In this document: positions 30,301-38,419 of the stretch, piece by piece
Layout of the letters: every line of letters starts with the position of its first letter
Numbering within the stretch: the stretch's first letter is position 1
Assembly (NCBI RefSeq): GCF_000013745.1
Contig: NC_007925.1
Location: forward strand, 558,001-622,000
Direction of reading: 5' to 3'
From: Rhodopseudomonas_A palustris_F
GTDB taxonomy: Bacteria > Pseudomonadota > Alphaproteobacteria > Rhizobiales > Xanthobacteraceae
Length of the DNA stretch: 64,000 bases
Program-made: the position numbers and the translations under genes
The notes under the pieces: model-generated
Database searches by the model: none
What the model was told of the DNA's origin: nothing
What the model saw: only the letters and a program-made list of their open reading frames with translations

Positions 30301-30470
30301 AACGAGGCGTCCAGCAACATGGCGGTGACGCGGGCGTGGGTTTGCAGCCGGTCGAGCGCGCGCGGCAGGATCAGCGTCATGACGCTGTGATAAGTCAGCA
30401 AGCCCAGAGCGATGGTCGTGAACGACACCAGCGCAACCATCGCCAATGCCATGCGGGTGGACAATTTCAT
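27318..30470 (-). CDS. Membrane-bound hybrid sensor histidine kinase (dCache-like, HAMP, PAS, receiver)
   Basis: The 1050-residue protein has a membrane helix near residues 7-29, an extracytoplasmic sensor region (about 35-310, Cache-like, with VYMVNDAGDYLVNPDPAKEF), a second helix (about 320-340) and a HAMP linker. Two PAS domains follow (about 410-510 and 540-650), then the kinase core with phosphoacceptor His in IAHDFNNML (about residue 680) and the ATPase motif GTGLGLSMVYGFIKQSGG. A C-terminal receiver domain has ILIVEDDAMVRN, FTDIVMP and the conserved Thr/Ser and Lys. The signal is unknown. No separate response regulator is adjacent. A palindrome lies 88 bases upstream of its start. Confidence 0.9.
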   Translation of the reverse strand: MKLSTRMALAMVALVSFTTIALGLLTYHSVMTLILPRALDRLQTHARVTAMLLDASLRSARTDAAIAQTSGAAMMMHLRKQFGAAPDKIESEWKEATAERFAAEMSGKPAYAQMRVIGVADGGMEIVRVDRTGPNGAIRIVPDDELTRRGDRDYFLQGIKIGPNQIHISRVELNKKATGLELPLVPTLRTVAPIHHPDGALFGVIVINVDLRPAIAEIRSSGKPSALVYMVNDAGDYLVNPDPAKEFGFDLGRRFRIGDDFPEFASALQQTDARPRVMQDRDGQRFGVGWQWVRLAGGPRVAVIEAFPYGTLMSVQTAVSNSTLIGGAAAVLCAILMAVGVARSLTKPLVQITKAVEGFSRGEMIAISATGGNEIDVLAGAFIRMTAESQRKTAELNEEIAERSRIAEVLNNTLNNMVDPVLIAGADGHVILTNFAARKLFGNPTGVGNMNAVRTFERFYSDGVTPLPPQMSPLVRAFRGEIVENFEFVARPLASAHKSYLVANGRPIRSEAGILQGAVMVYHDVTQTKKAQDELRESERMARAIIDTALDAFVQIDPSGAITEWSPHAETLFGWSRNEALGENIGVLIFSPDQTSETKTNYRKFIDSVDHGGTGYRIETEATRRDGTTIQIEVALTALVRNGGHVTNAFMRDLTEKTIAEQQLRQAQKMESIGQLTGGIAHDFNNMLTVITGTIDILGAAVADRPECATITKLISDAADRGAELTRHLLAFARKQPLQPCETDPNTLLSDLQNLLRPTLGEQIEICEVLQDGVWPIFVDRGQLDAALVNLAVNARDAMPDGGTLTLETTNVVLDEDYVRRYAEGEPGPYVMITISDSGCGIPEAIRGRVFDPFFTTKEVGKGTGLGLSMVYGFIKQSGGHITLYSEVGHGTTFRIYLPRAKTEPQLVAPSVSEAVEVGGNETILIVEDDAMVRNYVTAQLKGLGYTTLAAPNAAAALALSAEGASFDLLFTDIVMPGKMNGVQLAAEMAKQHPSLKVLYTSGYSENAVIHNNRLDPDILLLTKPYRRTALARMVRLALSAATEPERRQA

Positions 30471-30557
30471 GGCAGGTCCTGCGCGTTCTGTCCGAGTACG
30501 CGGCCGCGCCTCTCGACCTCGGCAAACTACGCGATTCGTGGCCTCAATACGGCAACT

Positions 30558-30574
30558 ATACTACCTCGTAGTAT
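30558..30574. promoter_or_regulatory. Palindrome upstream of the hybrid kinase gene
   Basis: ATACTAC and GTAGTAT flank a 3-base centre, CTC, giving a perfect 7+7 inverted repeat in an AT-rich patch 88 bases before the kinase start. It looks like an operator, but I cannot name a factor. Confidence 0.4.
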
Positions 30575-30741
30575 TACCAGGCGGCGCGTCGGTCCGATCG
30601 CACGACGTCATTCGGTGCGGTGCGATCCCTCGCTGTCAGCGGAGGTGTCGAGCGACGCTCGTCGTCGCAAGCGCGATGTCAGCCCCTGACGGTCCGGCGC
30701 GCCGCAGGCCGCGACATCCCGGGATCACAGCGCAAAGCAAA

Positions 30742-30767
30742 ACGGCCGGGTCTTGCGACCCGGCCGT
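30742..30767 (-). terminator. Rho-independent terminator of rpmB
   Basis: Perfect 11-base arms, ACGGCCGGGTC and GACCCGGCCGT, enclose a TTGC loop. On the minus strand the stem is followed by TTTTGCTTTG. It lies 40 bases after the rpmB stop. Confidence 0.85.
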
Positions 30768-30807
30768 CGAACATTCTCTAAGAAACTGCAGTGTTACCGG
30801 TGGCTGC

Positions 30808-31113
30808 TTAGGCCAGGGCGGCGAGTTCGGCAGTCAGCTTCTTCTTTTGGATCTGCCGCTTGATGTCCACCGCCTTCGGCGACAGCTCGGCGTCCTTGGC
30901 CTTCAGCAGGAAGCCGTCGAGCCCGCCGCGATGGTCGACCGACTTCAGCGCGTTGGTCGACACCCGCAGCCGCACCGGGCGGCCGAGCGCGTCGGACAGG
31001 AAGGTGACGTTGACCAGGTTCGGCAGAAACCGACGCTTGGTCTTGATGTTCGAGTGGCTGACCTTATGGCCAACTTGCGCACCCTTAGCGGTCAGTTCGC
31101 AGCGCCGAGACAT
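30808..31113 (-). CDS. rpmB: 50S ribosomal protein L28
   Basis: The 101-residue protein starts MSRRCELTAKGAQVGHKVSH and has KTKRRFLPNL and the VNVTFLSDALGRPVRLRVST segment of L28. It is the longer alphaproteobacterial form (bacterial L28 is often about 77-98 residues). It sits alone with its own strong terminator. The divergent gene upstream is a DUF3108 protein. Confidence 0.96.
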   Translation of the reverse strand: MSRRCELTAKGAQVGHKVSHSNIKTKRRFLPNLVNVTFLSDALGRPVRLRVSTNALKSVDHRGGLDGFLLKAKDAELSPKAVDIKRQIQKKKLTAELAALA

Positions 31114-31450
31114 GGCGAAAATCCTCTGTCATCCCCGGATCGCCCACAGGCGGCGCGGGGGTTGAAAAACACGTCCATTTCAGGAACCGCGGACGTATAG
31201 GGGCAGAGCCGTTCAGCGTCAAGCGCGGAAGCCCGATGGCGCTCATGCGTCGCCGCGCCTCCGGGTTCCCGGCGGCCTCGGCCGGCTTGAAATTTGCCCG
31301 GCTTTGCAATCATATAAACGACGTATTCCGTCCCGAATGAAGCTGTTCGCACCCGCTTGTCGCGGCGGCTGCGGGGGCGCCTTACGCCGGCTTGGGTCGG
31401 CGTGGAGTTTTGCATATGGCGCACCATCTCGTCACACAGGATCTCCGTTT

Positions 31451-32338
31451 GTGACTCGTTCCGCCGTGATTTCATCTTCCCTCTCCGCGATCCTGGCGTC
31501 CGTCGCGCGTGGCGCCGCTCGATGCGCGCTGGTTTCGCTTGGCTTGATGGCAATGGCGCGGGCCGTCCCGGCCCTCGCCCAGGGCAGCCTTGATGCGCGC
31601 TACGAGGCGACGTTGGCCGGAATTCCGGTCGGCAAAGGCGTCTGGCGGATCGATATCGGCGACGATCAATACTCCGCCTCGGCCGGCGGCGGTTCGTCCG
31701 GGCTGCTGAAGGCGTTTGCGGGCGGCGACGGAACCGGTGCGTCGCAGGGCCGGGTGCTCAATGGTCAGCTGCAGCCGACCAACTATAACGCGACCACCTC
31801 CACCTCGCGGAAGTCGGAATCGATCCGGATGACGCTGGCCGGCGGCACCATCAAGGAGTTTGCGATCGTGCCGGAGCCGCCGGTGGATGCCGACCGCATC
31901 CCGGTGACCGACGCGCATCGCCGCGGCGTATTCGACCCGATGACGGGCTCGCTGTTACGGGTGGCCGGCGGCGGCGATCCGCTCGCCGCCGAGTCCTGCC
32001 GCACGACGACGTCGATTTTCGACGGCCGGATGCGTTACGACCTGCGGTTCGATTTCAAGCGTATGGACACCGTCAAGGCCGAAAAGGGCTATCGCGGGCC
32101 GGCGCTGGTCTGCGCGATCTATTTCTCGCCGATCTCCGGCTACATCGCCGATCGTGCGGCGATCAAATATCTGGTCGCCCAGCGCGACATGGAGGTCTGG
32201 CTGGTACCGATCGCCGGCACCCGCATCCTGGTGCCGTTCCGATTGAAGATTCCGACCCCGCTCGGTAATGCGGTGCTGGAGGCCACGCAATTCATCACTG
32301 CGGCAACGCCGCCGCGAGCGGCCTCCAAGACCCAATAG
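31451..32338 (+). CDS. DUF3108 family exported protein
   Basis: From a GTG at 31451 (AGGA nine bases before) the protein has 295 residues and an N-terminal hydrophobic export signal ending near ALAQG. The body, LDARYEATLAGIPVGKGVWR, MRYDLRFDFKRMDTVKAEKG, VCAIYFSPISGYI and the DMEVWLVPIAG segment, matches DUF3108, thought to be a periplasmic beta-rich domain of unknown function. The frame stays open to 31304, but that part is Arg/Cys-rich and not signal-like, so the later start is preferred. It is divergent from rpmB. Confidence 0.75.
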   Translation: MTRSAVISSSLSAILASVARGAARCALVSLGLMAMARAVPALAQGSLDARYEATLAGIPVGKGVWRIDIGDDQYSASAGGGSSGLLKAFAGGDGTGASQGRVLNGQLQPTNYNATTSTSRKSESIRMTLAGGTIKEFAIVPEPPVDADRIPVTDAHRRGVFDPMTGSLLRVAGGGDPLAAESCRTTTSIFDGRMRYDLRFDFKRMDTVKAEKGYRGPALVCAIYFSPISGYIADRAAIKYLVAQRDMEVWLVPIAGTRILVPFRLKIPTPLGNAVLEATQFITAATPPRAASKTQ

Positions 32339-32708
32339 CAGGCCCGACCACGATCGACGGCGCCCCGGCGGCATCTTGTTTTGCGTGCGCCGCTGCCGCG
32401 CAGCTTCGCTGCATCTTGAGGAGGCACGGAATCATGTTGACTCCCGGCGCAATCACGGAACGCGTGCGCTTAAGGATCGAGCCTCGATCGCGGCTCCGAC
32501 GTCGCGGCGCCTTCCCTGATCTGGTATTGCACGGAGGTGATCGACCGAGATGTTGAGGCGCGGGCTGCCGTCGAGCATCGAGTCACCGATTCGGGCGCGA
32601 TTCGTTCCGGACTCGTTCCATAGCTTAAGATTCGACCTGGCGGGCGTCGCATTGTGACACATCTTTGACTGCCGTCTCCCCGTCCTCCATTCGGAATCAT
32701 CAATCGAT
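32339..32708. other. Gap before the helicase gene, with one doubtful small ORF
   Basis: A 370-base stretch. The only candidate is a 40-codon frame at 32434-32556 with a good ribosome site (listed separately). No repeat is recognised. It should hold the helicase promoter. Confidence 0.4.
32434..32556 (+). CDS. Doubtful 40-aa ORF with AGGAGG ribosome site
   Basis: AGGAGG lies nine bases before an ATG opening MLTPGAITERVRLRIEPRSR and ending ...HGGDRPRC. The peptide is Arg-rich and has no known match. Base use at third positions is not clearly coding. The Shine-Dalgarno match is its only support. Confidence 0.25.
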   Translation: MLTPGAITERVRLRIEPRSRLRRRGAFPDLVLHGGDRPRC

Positions 32709-35700
32709 ATGGCATTTTCAACTTCAGGATCGGCCTCTGCGAACGACCGCGCCCCCGGCGCGGGCGTCACCGCCGTGCTCGGTCCCACCAACACCGGCAA
32801 GACCCATCTGGCGATCGAGCGGATGCTGGCGCATTCCTCCGGCGTGATCGGGTTGCCGCTGCGACTGTTGGCGCGCGAGGTCTACAACAAGATCGTCGAC
32901 CGGGCGGGGCCGGACGCGGTGGCGCTGATCACCGGCGAGGAGAAGATCAAGCCGCCGAAGCCGCGCTATTGGGTCTCCACCGTCGAGGCGATGCCGCGCG
33001 ATCTCGACGTGTCGTTTCTGGCGGTCGACGAGATCCAGATCGCCGCCGATCTGGAGCGCGGCCATGTCTTCACCGACCGCATCCTGCACCGGCGGGGCCG
33101 CGATGAAACGCTGCTGCTGGGGGCTGCGACGATGCGGCCGATCATCGAGCGGTTGCTGCCGGGCGCCAGCATCGTTACCCGGCCGCGGCTGTCGCAGCTG
33201 GAGTTCGCCGGCGACCGCAAGATCACCCGGCAACCGCGGCGCACCGCGATCGTGGCGTTCTCCGCCGACGAGGTCTACGCCATCGCCGAGTTGATCCGCC
33301 GCCAGCATGGCGGTGCTGCGGTGGTGCTGGGATCGCTCAGCCCGCGCACCCGCAACGCTCAGGTGGCGATGTATCAGTCGGGCGATGTCGACTATCTGGT
33401 GGCGACCGACGCGGTCGGCATGGGGCTCAACCTCGACGTCGACCACGTCGCCTTCGCGTCCGACCGCAAATATGATGGTTATCAATTCCGCCGGCTGAAT
33501 CCGTCGGAATTCGCCCAGATCGCCGGCCGCGCCGGCCGCGCGACCCGCAATGGCACTTTTGGCACCACAGGCCGCTGTGCGCCGTTTGAGCCGGAATTGG
33601 TCAACGCGCTGCAGAATCATACCTTCGACAGCGTGAAAACGCTGCAATGGCGCAATTCAAGGCTGGATTTTTCCTCGCTCGGCGCGCTGCAGGTGTCGCT
33701 GTCGCTGACCCCAAGCCATGAGGCGCTGACCCGCGCCCCGATCGCCGAAGACCTGCGGGTGCTCGATCATGCCGCGCGAGACGGCGAAGTTCGCGACATC
33801 GCCCATGGCGCTGCGGCCGTCGAACGTCTATGGGACGCCTGCCAGATTCCGGATTATCGGAAGATCGCGCCGGCGGCGCACGCCGAGCTCGTGACGACGC
33901 TGTTCGGCTATTTGATGCGGAAAGGCAGAATTCCGGATGCATGGTTTGCGACCCAGATCGCCCAGGCGGATCGAACCGATGGCGACATCGACACGTTGTC
34001 CGGACGGATCGCGCAGATCCGAACCTGGACCTTCGTGGCCAATCGTCCGGACTGGCTGGCAGACCCCGAGCACTGGCAGGGCATCTCGCGAGACCTCGAA
34101 AATAAATTGTCCGATGCGCTCCACGAACGCCTAACAGAACGTTTCGTTGATCGCCGTACCAGTGTATTGATGCGCCGCCTGCGGGAAAACACGATGTTGA
34201 ACACCGAAATTGGAAAGACCGGCGAAGTGATCGTAGAGGGCCATGTGATTGGCCGTCTCGATGGGTTCACGTTTGCGCCGGATGCTGCCGAAGCAGGCTC
34301 CGACGCCAAGGCCTTGCAGGCCGCGGCGCTGAAGGCGCTGGCCGGCGAGATCGAAAGCCGGGCCGAAAAGCTGGCGGCTGCGCCCGACGATCAGTTCGTG
34401 CTGGCGTCCGACGGCACCGTCCGTTGGACCGGCGACGCCGTCGCCAAGCTGGTCGCGGCCGATGACGCGCTGCATCCGCGGCTGCGCATCGTCGCCGACG
34501 ACCGGCTGGCGGGGGCTGCGCGCGAAGCGGTGCAGACCCGTCTCGAACTGTGGCTGAAGACCCATGTCGAGAAACTGCTCGGACCGCTGTTCGACCTCGC
34601 CAAGGCCGAGGACGTCACCGGGATCGCCCGCGGTATCGCGTTTCAGCTGATCGAAGCGCTCGGCGTGCTGGAGCGCTCCAAGATCGCCGCCGAGATGAAA
34701 GACCTCGACCAGGCCTCGCGCGCGGTGCTGCGCAAATACGGCGTGCGGTTCGGCGCCTACCACATCTATCTGCCCTCGCTGCTGAAGCCCGCGGCGCGCT
34801 CGTTGGCTTCGCTGTTATGGGTTCAGAAGCGCGATCAGGTCGATTTGTCGGCGCTGTCCGGCGCCCAGCATCTGGCCGGCTCCGGCCGCACCTCGTTTCC
34901 GGTCGACAAGCAGCTCGACCGCGACGCCTATCGCACGCTGGGCTACCGGCAATGCGGCGAGCGCGCGGTGCGCGTCGATATTCTGGAGCGGCTCGCCGAC
35001 CTGATTCGGCCGGCGCTGTCGTGGCGCGAGACCTCGCCCGGCGAAAAGCCCGCCGGGGCGTTCGACGGTCGCGGCTTCATCGTGACGCAGGCGATGACCT
35101 CGCTGACCGGCTCGGCCGGCGAAGATTTCGCCTCGATCCTGCGCGCGCTCGGCTATCGGATGGAAAAGAAGCCGCCGTTGCCGCCGGCACCGCCGAAGCC
35201 CGTCGTGGTGGAGACGGCGCCTGTTGAAGCAACAGACCCCGAGGCGAATCCAACAGAAACGACGGTTGCCGATCAAGCTGCGCCTGACGCGACGGTCGCC
35301 GAGACCATCGTGTCGGAGACCTCGGCAACGGACGCCGCGATCGCCGACCCGGAGCACGCCGCGGCCGCAGATATCGGTGCGGCTGTGCAGGAGGCCGTCA
35401 CCGAGGCGCCGCCGCTCGATCCCGCGCTCACCGAATCGGCCGGCGAAGTGCCGGCTGTGGCCGAACCCACAGCTGCGCCGCAGATCGCGGCCGAGGTTGT
35501 CAGCCCGGACGCCGAAGCTCCGGCAGAGAGCGCCAGCGCCGAAACGGTCAGCGAAGCCGCCGACACTCCGACGTCCGATGCCCCTGGCAGCGAAGCCATC
35601 GCCACCGAAGCCGTTGCCGTTCTGACGACGGCCGAGGCCGACCCGGCTGTGGTGGCGGGCTCCGATCCCGCATTGGCCGCCGACGCCGCGGTCGCGGTGC

Positions 35701-36218
35701 CGGAATTGGTCGAGGTCTGGCGGCCCGGTGGCCGCGCCGACGATCACCGGCCGCGGCACGATCGCAACCGCTATCGCAATCCTGATCGCGCGGCGCAGGC
35801 CGGCCAGCCGGCCAGCGCCGGCGAAGCCGGTGAGGCCGAGCAAGGCAAGGGCGATCGTCCGAACCGCGGACGACGCGACCGCAAGCCGGAGTTCCGCCGG
35901 CCCCGCACCGACGCGCCGGTCGCGGCCGCTGCGGATGCGCCTGCGGCAGAGGGCACGCCCGATGCGCGGCCGGCGCAAGCTCCGCGCCCGCCACGGGACC
36001 GCGAGCGCTTCCAGGGCAAAGGGGGCCGCGGCAAGGACAAGTTCCAGGGCGGCAAGGGCGGCCGGGAAGGTCGCGAAGGACGCGACTCCGGCGACCGCGC
36101 GCCGCGGGTATTCTCCTCCAGCGCGCCGCGCGAACGCGAGCGGGTCGCCGACCCGAATTCGCCGTTCGCCAAACTCGCCGCGCTGAAAGAGCAGCTCACC
36201 GCCAACCGCAAGGATTAA
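32709..36218 (+). CDS. Suv3-like DExH RNA helicase with long disordered tail
   Basis: The 1169-residue protein has Walker A GPTNTGKT at residues 25-32, a DEIQ box (AVDEIQIAADLERGHVF) in place of DEAD, a GMGLNLD segment, and motif VI QIAGRAGRATR. This is the Suv3 pattern, the helicase of the mitochondrial RNA degradosome. The helicase core covers about 20-310 and helical C-terminal regions extend to about 830. The rest is Ala/Glu/Pro/Val-rich to about 1000, then Arg/Gly-rich (RNRYRNPDR, KGGRGKDKFQGGKGG), which may bind RNA. A role in RNA turnover is inferred. The S4 and ferredoxin genes follow on the same strand, an order common in alphaproteobacteria. Confidence 0.88.
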   Translation: MAFSTSGSASANDRAPGAGVTAVLGPTNTGKTHLAIERMLAHSSGVIGLPLRLLAREVYNKIVDRAGPDAVALITGEEKIKPPKPRYWVSTVEAMPRDLDVSFLAVDEIQIAADLERGHVFTDRILHRRGRDETLLLGAATMRPIIERLLPGASIVTRPRLSQLEFAGDRKITRQPRRTAIVAFSADEVYAIAELIRRQHGGAAVVLGSLSPRTRNAQVAMYQSGDVDYLVATDAVGMGLNLDVDHVAFASDRKYDGYQFRRLNPSEFAQIAGRAGRATRNGTFGTTGRCAPFEPELVNALQNHTFDSVKTLQWRNSRLDFSSLGALQVSLSLTPSHEALTRAPIAEDLRVLDHAARDGEVRDIAHGAAAVERLWDACQIPDYRKIAPAAHAELVTTLFGYLMRKGRIPDAWFATQIAQADRTDGDIDTLSGRIAQIRTWTFVANRPDWLADPEHWQGISRDLENKLSDALHERLTERFVDRRTSVLMRRLRENTMLNTEIGKTGEVIVEGHVIGRLDGFTFAPDAAEAGSDAKALQAAALKALAGEIESRAEKLAAAPDDQFVLASDGTVRWTGDAVAKLVAADDALHPRLRIVADDRLAGAAREAVQTRLELWLKTHVEKLLGPLFDLAKAEDVTGIARGIAFQLIEALGVLERSKIAAEMKDLDQASRAVLRKYGVRFGAYHIYLPSLLKPAARSLASLLWVQKRDQVDLSALSGAQHLAGSGRTSFPVDKQLDRDAYRTLGYRQCGERAVRVDILERLADLIRPALSWRETSPGEKPAGAFDGRGFIVTQAMTSLTGSAGEDFASILRALGYRMEKKPPLPPAPPKPVVVETAPVEATDPEANPTETTVADQAAPDATVAETIVSETSATDAAIADPEHAAAADIGAAVQEAVTEAPPLDPALTESAGEVPAVAEPTAAPQIAAEVVSPDAEAPAESASAETVSEAADTPTSDAPGSEAIATEAVAVLTTAEADPAVVAGSDPALAADAAVAVPELVEVWRPGGRADDHRPRHDRNRYRNPDRAAQAGQPASAGEAGEAEQGKGDRPNRGRRDRKPEFRRPRTDAPVAAAADAPAAEGTPDARPAQAPRPPRDRERFQGKGGRGKDKFQGGKGGREGREGRDSGDRAPRVFSSSAPRERERVADPNSPFAKLAALKEQLTANRKD

Positions 36219-36271
36219 GCGCGGCCGGGCTCCGGCAATCAACCGGTCCGTCCGAGTGACAGTGGTGTGGA

Positions 36272-36541
36272 TTGGAGCGCCAGCGTCTCGACAAATGGCT
36301 GTGGCATGCAAGGGTGGTCAAAGCCCGAACCAGCGCCGCTGCGCTGGTCGAAGCCGGTCACGTTCGCGTCAATGGTGGCCGGCAAACGGCGCCCGGCCAT
36401 CTGCTGAAGCGCGGCGACGTGCTGACCGTCAGCCTGGATCGCACCGTTCGCCTGCTCAAGGTGGAGGCATTCGCCGCGCGCCGAGGCGATGCCAATGCGG
36501 CTACTGGACTATATACCGACCTGCAAAAGCCCGAAGTCTAG
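36272..36541 (+). CDS. S4-domain RNA-binding protein (Hsp15-like)
   Basis: The 89-residue protein is mainly one S4 domain: RLDKWLWHARVVKARTSAAA, LVEAGHVRVNG, then GHLLKRGDVLTVSL. This matches Hsp15/HslR, which binds stalled 50S subunits carrying nascent chains; here that role is inferred. A TGA lies shortly upstream in the same frame, so the TTG at 36272 is the only usable start near the domain. It lies 53 bases after the helicase. Confidence 0.88.
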   Translation: MERQRLDKWLWHARVVKARTSAAALVEAGHVRVNGGRQTAPGHLLKRGDVLTVSLDRTVRLLKVEAFAARRGDANAATGLYTDLQKPEV

Positions 36542-36614
36542 GCATCTTCTCTTGCGGCGTCGCGGCGCCTGCGGTAGGCCAACACTCAAAATTTGGACTA
36601 TTCCGGAGCGTTGG

Positions 36615-36953
36615 ATGACTTACGTCGTCACTGAAGCCTGCATCAAATGCAAATACACAGACTGCGTCGAAGTCTGCCCCGTGGATTGTTTCTACGAAGG
36701 CGACAACATGCTGGTCATCCATCCTGACGAGTGCATCGACTGCGGCGTTTGCGAGCCCGAATGCCCCGCGGATGCGATCAAGCCGGACACCGAGCCGGGC
36801 TTGGAGAAGTGGCTCGAAGTCAACGCCGAATATTCCAAGACCTGGCCCAACATCACCCAGAAAAAGGACGCGCCCGCCGACGCCAAGGAATTCGAAAGCG
36901 TGGAAGGCAAGTTCGACAAGTACTTCTCGGCGGAGCCCGGAACCGGCGATTGA
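36615..36953 (+). CDS. fdxA: Seven-iron ferredoxin FdxA
   Basis: The 112-residue protein starts MTYVVTEACIKCKYTDC and has cysteines at 9, 12, 17, 21 and 25, followed by CIDCGVCEPECP. This spacing fits the FdxA type with one 3Fe-4S and one 4Fe-4S cluster. The C terminus (residues 60-112) is the usual extension of this family. The ATG at 36615, after a GGAG, gives the family N terminus. It carries electrons in the cytoplasm; the partner is unknown. The gene lies between the S4 gene and carD. Confidence 0.95.
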   Translation: MTYVVTEACIKCKYTDCVEVCPVDCFYEGDNMLVIHPDECIDCGVCEPECPADAIKPDTEPGLEKWLEVNAEYSKTWPNITQKKDAPADAKEFESVEGKFDKYFSAEPGTGD

Positions 36954-37069
36954 GATCGGCGCGCCGCAATAGTCGGTGCCACTGAACCATTATCGTCCGA
37001 CGAACTTAACCCTGTTCGATGATCCCGCTACCGTGTTGGCGGGACGATGTCACAATTTCGCATAAATCA

Positions 37070-37097
37070 TTGATTTTTGCGGGAAATGTGCTATTTT
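37070..37097 (+). promoter_or_regulatory. Candidate sigma-70 promoter of carD
   Basis: TTGATT (37070-37075), a 16-base spacer and TATTTT (37092-37097) form a plausible promoter in an AT-rich patch that stands out locally. The predicted start of the RNA, near 37104, is only a few bases before the ATG at 37108. Confidence 0.4.
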
Positions 37098-37107
37098 AGG
37101 CACATTC

Positions 37108-38205
37108 ATGAGCAGAACCCGGTCACGACCGCTTTTGTGCATCAGGAGTCCTGCGCAAACATCGAACAGGGGCGTGGCCGTCCACGCGCAGGCTGTGTCA
37201 CAGAAAACGCGTAAAAAGAGTGTTTCCAAGGGTGTGAAAAAAGCCGCTGCGGCCAGCCGTAGTGCGACGAAGACACGTTCCCGGACAGCCGCCCGGGCCG
37301 CCGCCAAGGATTCCAAGAAGGCCTCCGCCAAGGCTTCCAAGTCGTCGAATTCGTCGTCGAGTTCTTCTTCGTCGTCGAACTCAAAGGCGTCGGCAGCCAA
37401 GTCCTCCAAAAACAAAAGAAGTGCAATGCCAAAAACGACTGCGAAAACGACCGTGAAGCCGACAGCCGCCGCGCCGAAAGCCGCCCCGAAAGCGGCCGCG
37501 AAGCCGGCGGTCGCCAAGCCGCCCGTCGTCGCCAGCAAGCAGCCGGTCGCGGCCGCTGCAAAGCCTGCGGCCAAGCCCGCGGCTGCGGCGCCGCGCGTCG
37601 AAGAGGCGAAGAAGCCTTTGACGCAGCGCCAGGGCTTCAAGACCAACGAATTCGTGGTCTATCCGGCGCACGGCGTCGGCCAGATTCTGGCGATCGAAGA
37701 GCAGGAAATCGCAGGCGCCAAGCTTGAGCTGTTCGTGATCAACTTCATGAAGGACAAGATGACGTTGCGGGTGCCGACCGCCAAAGTGGCGAATGTCGGC
37801 ATGCGCAAGTTGTCGGAGCCGGCTTTGGTGAAGCGGGCGCTGGAGACGCTGAAAGGCCGCGCCCGGGTCAAGCGAACGATGTGGTCGCGCCGCGCCCAGG
37901 AATACGAAGCCAAGATCAATTCCGGCGATATCGTTGCGATCGCCGAGGTGGTGCGCGATCTGTATCGGTCGGATTCGCAGCCCGAGCAGTCCTACAGTGA
38001 ACGCCAGCTCTATGAAGCGGCGCTGGATCGGCTCTCGCGGGAAATCGCGGTGGTGCAGCACGTCACCGAAACCGAAGCGGTCAAGGAAGTCGAAGGCCAG
38101 CTCGCCAAGAGCCCGCGCCGCGGCGCCAAGACCGAGGTCGAAGCCGACGCGGATGCCGAAGCTGAGACCGATGGCGACGATGTTGCCGCGGACGAGGCAG
38201 CGTAA
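37108..38205 (+). CDS. CarD-family transcription regulator with histone-H1-like N terminus
   Basis: CarD proteins bind RNA polymerase beta and stabilise open promoter complexes. The CarD core starts near residue 175 (QGFKTNEFVVYPAHGVGQIL) and runs to about residue 330, including FVINFMKDKMTLRVPTAK and TMWSRRAQEYEAKINSGDI. In front lie about 170 residues rich in Lys, Ala, Ser and Pro, like histone H1 tails, with a Ser/Asn tract near residues 79-92. The true start is uncertain: an ATG at 37108, a GTG at 37174 after GGGG, or an ATG at 37426 (MPKTTAKTTVKP) are all in frame. The last gives a protein closer to usual relatives. A terminator follows. Confidence 0.85.
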   Translation: MSRTRSRPLLCIRSPAQTSNRGVAVHAQAVSQKTRKKSVSKGVKKAAAASRSATKTRSRTAARAAAKDSKKASAKASKSSNSSSSSSSSSNSKASAAKSSKNKRSAMPKTTAKTTVKPTAAAPKAAPKAAAKPAVAKPPVVASKQPVAAAAKPAAKPAAAAPRVEEAKKPLTQRQGFKTNEFVVYPAHGVGQILAIEEQEIAGAKLELFVINFMKDKMTLRVPTAKVANVGMRKLSEPALVKRALETLKGRARVKRTMWSRRAQEYEAKINSGDIVAIAEVVRDLYRSDSQPEQSYSERQLYEAALDRLSREIAVVQHVTETEAVKEVEGQLAKSPRRGAKTEVEADADAEAETDGDDVAADEAA

Positions 38206-38241
38206 GCGCACGCTTCGGACGATCGGTTCAAATCAGCAAAG

Positions 38242-38265
38242 CCCGGCCGCGAGGTCGGGTTTTTT
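38242..38265 (+). terminator. Rho-independent terminator of carD
   Basis: CCCGGCC pairs with GGTCGGG (one G-U pair) around a GCGA loop, followed by TTTTTT. It lies 36 bases after the carD stop. Confidence 0.85.
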
Positions 38266-38419
38266 GCTGTTGGGGTAAGGATCGGCGCGCTCCGCGCGGC
38301 TGTCGATGATAGGAAACACGACACGCTGTTCGCAGTCCGCGAGGCGGAGTCCGGTGGGCGGTGTCGCCCGAATCTGCACCTCCTTCGCGGCGCGGGCTCT
38401 GGATCAAGGAACCACATCG

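Larger units (their letters stand above)
30471..30807. other. Gap between the hybrid kinase and rpmB
   Basis: This 337-base stretch holds the kinase promoter region with a 7+7 palindrome (30558-30574) and the rpmB terminator (30742-30767). I see no gene. Both flanking genes are on the minus strand. Confidence 0.6.
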
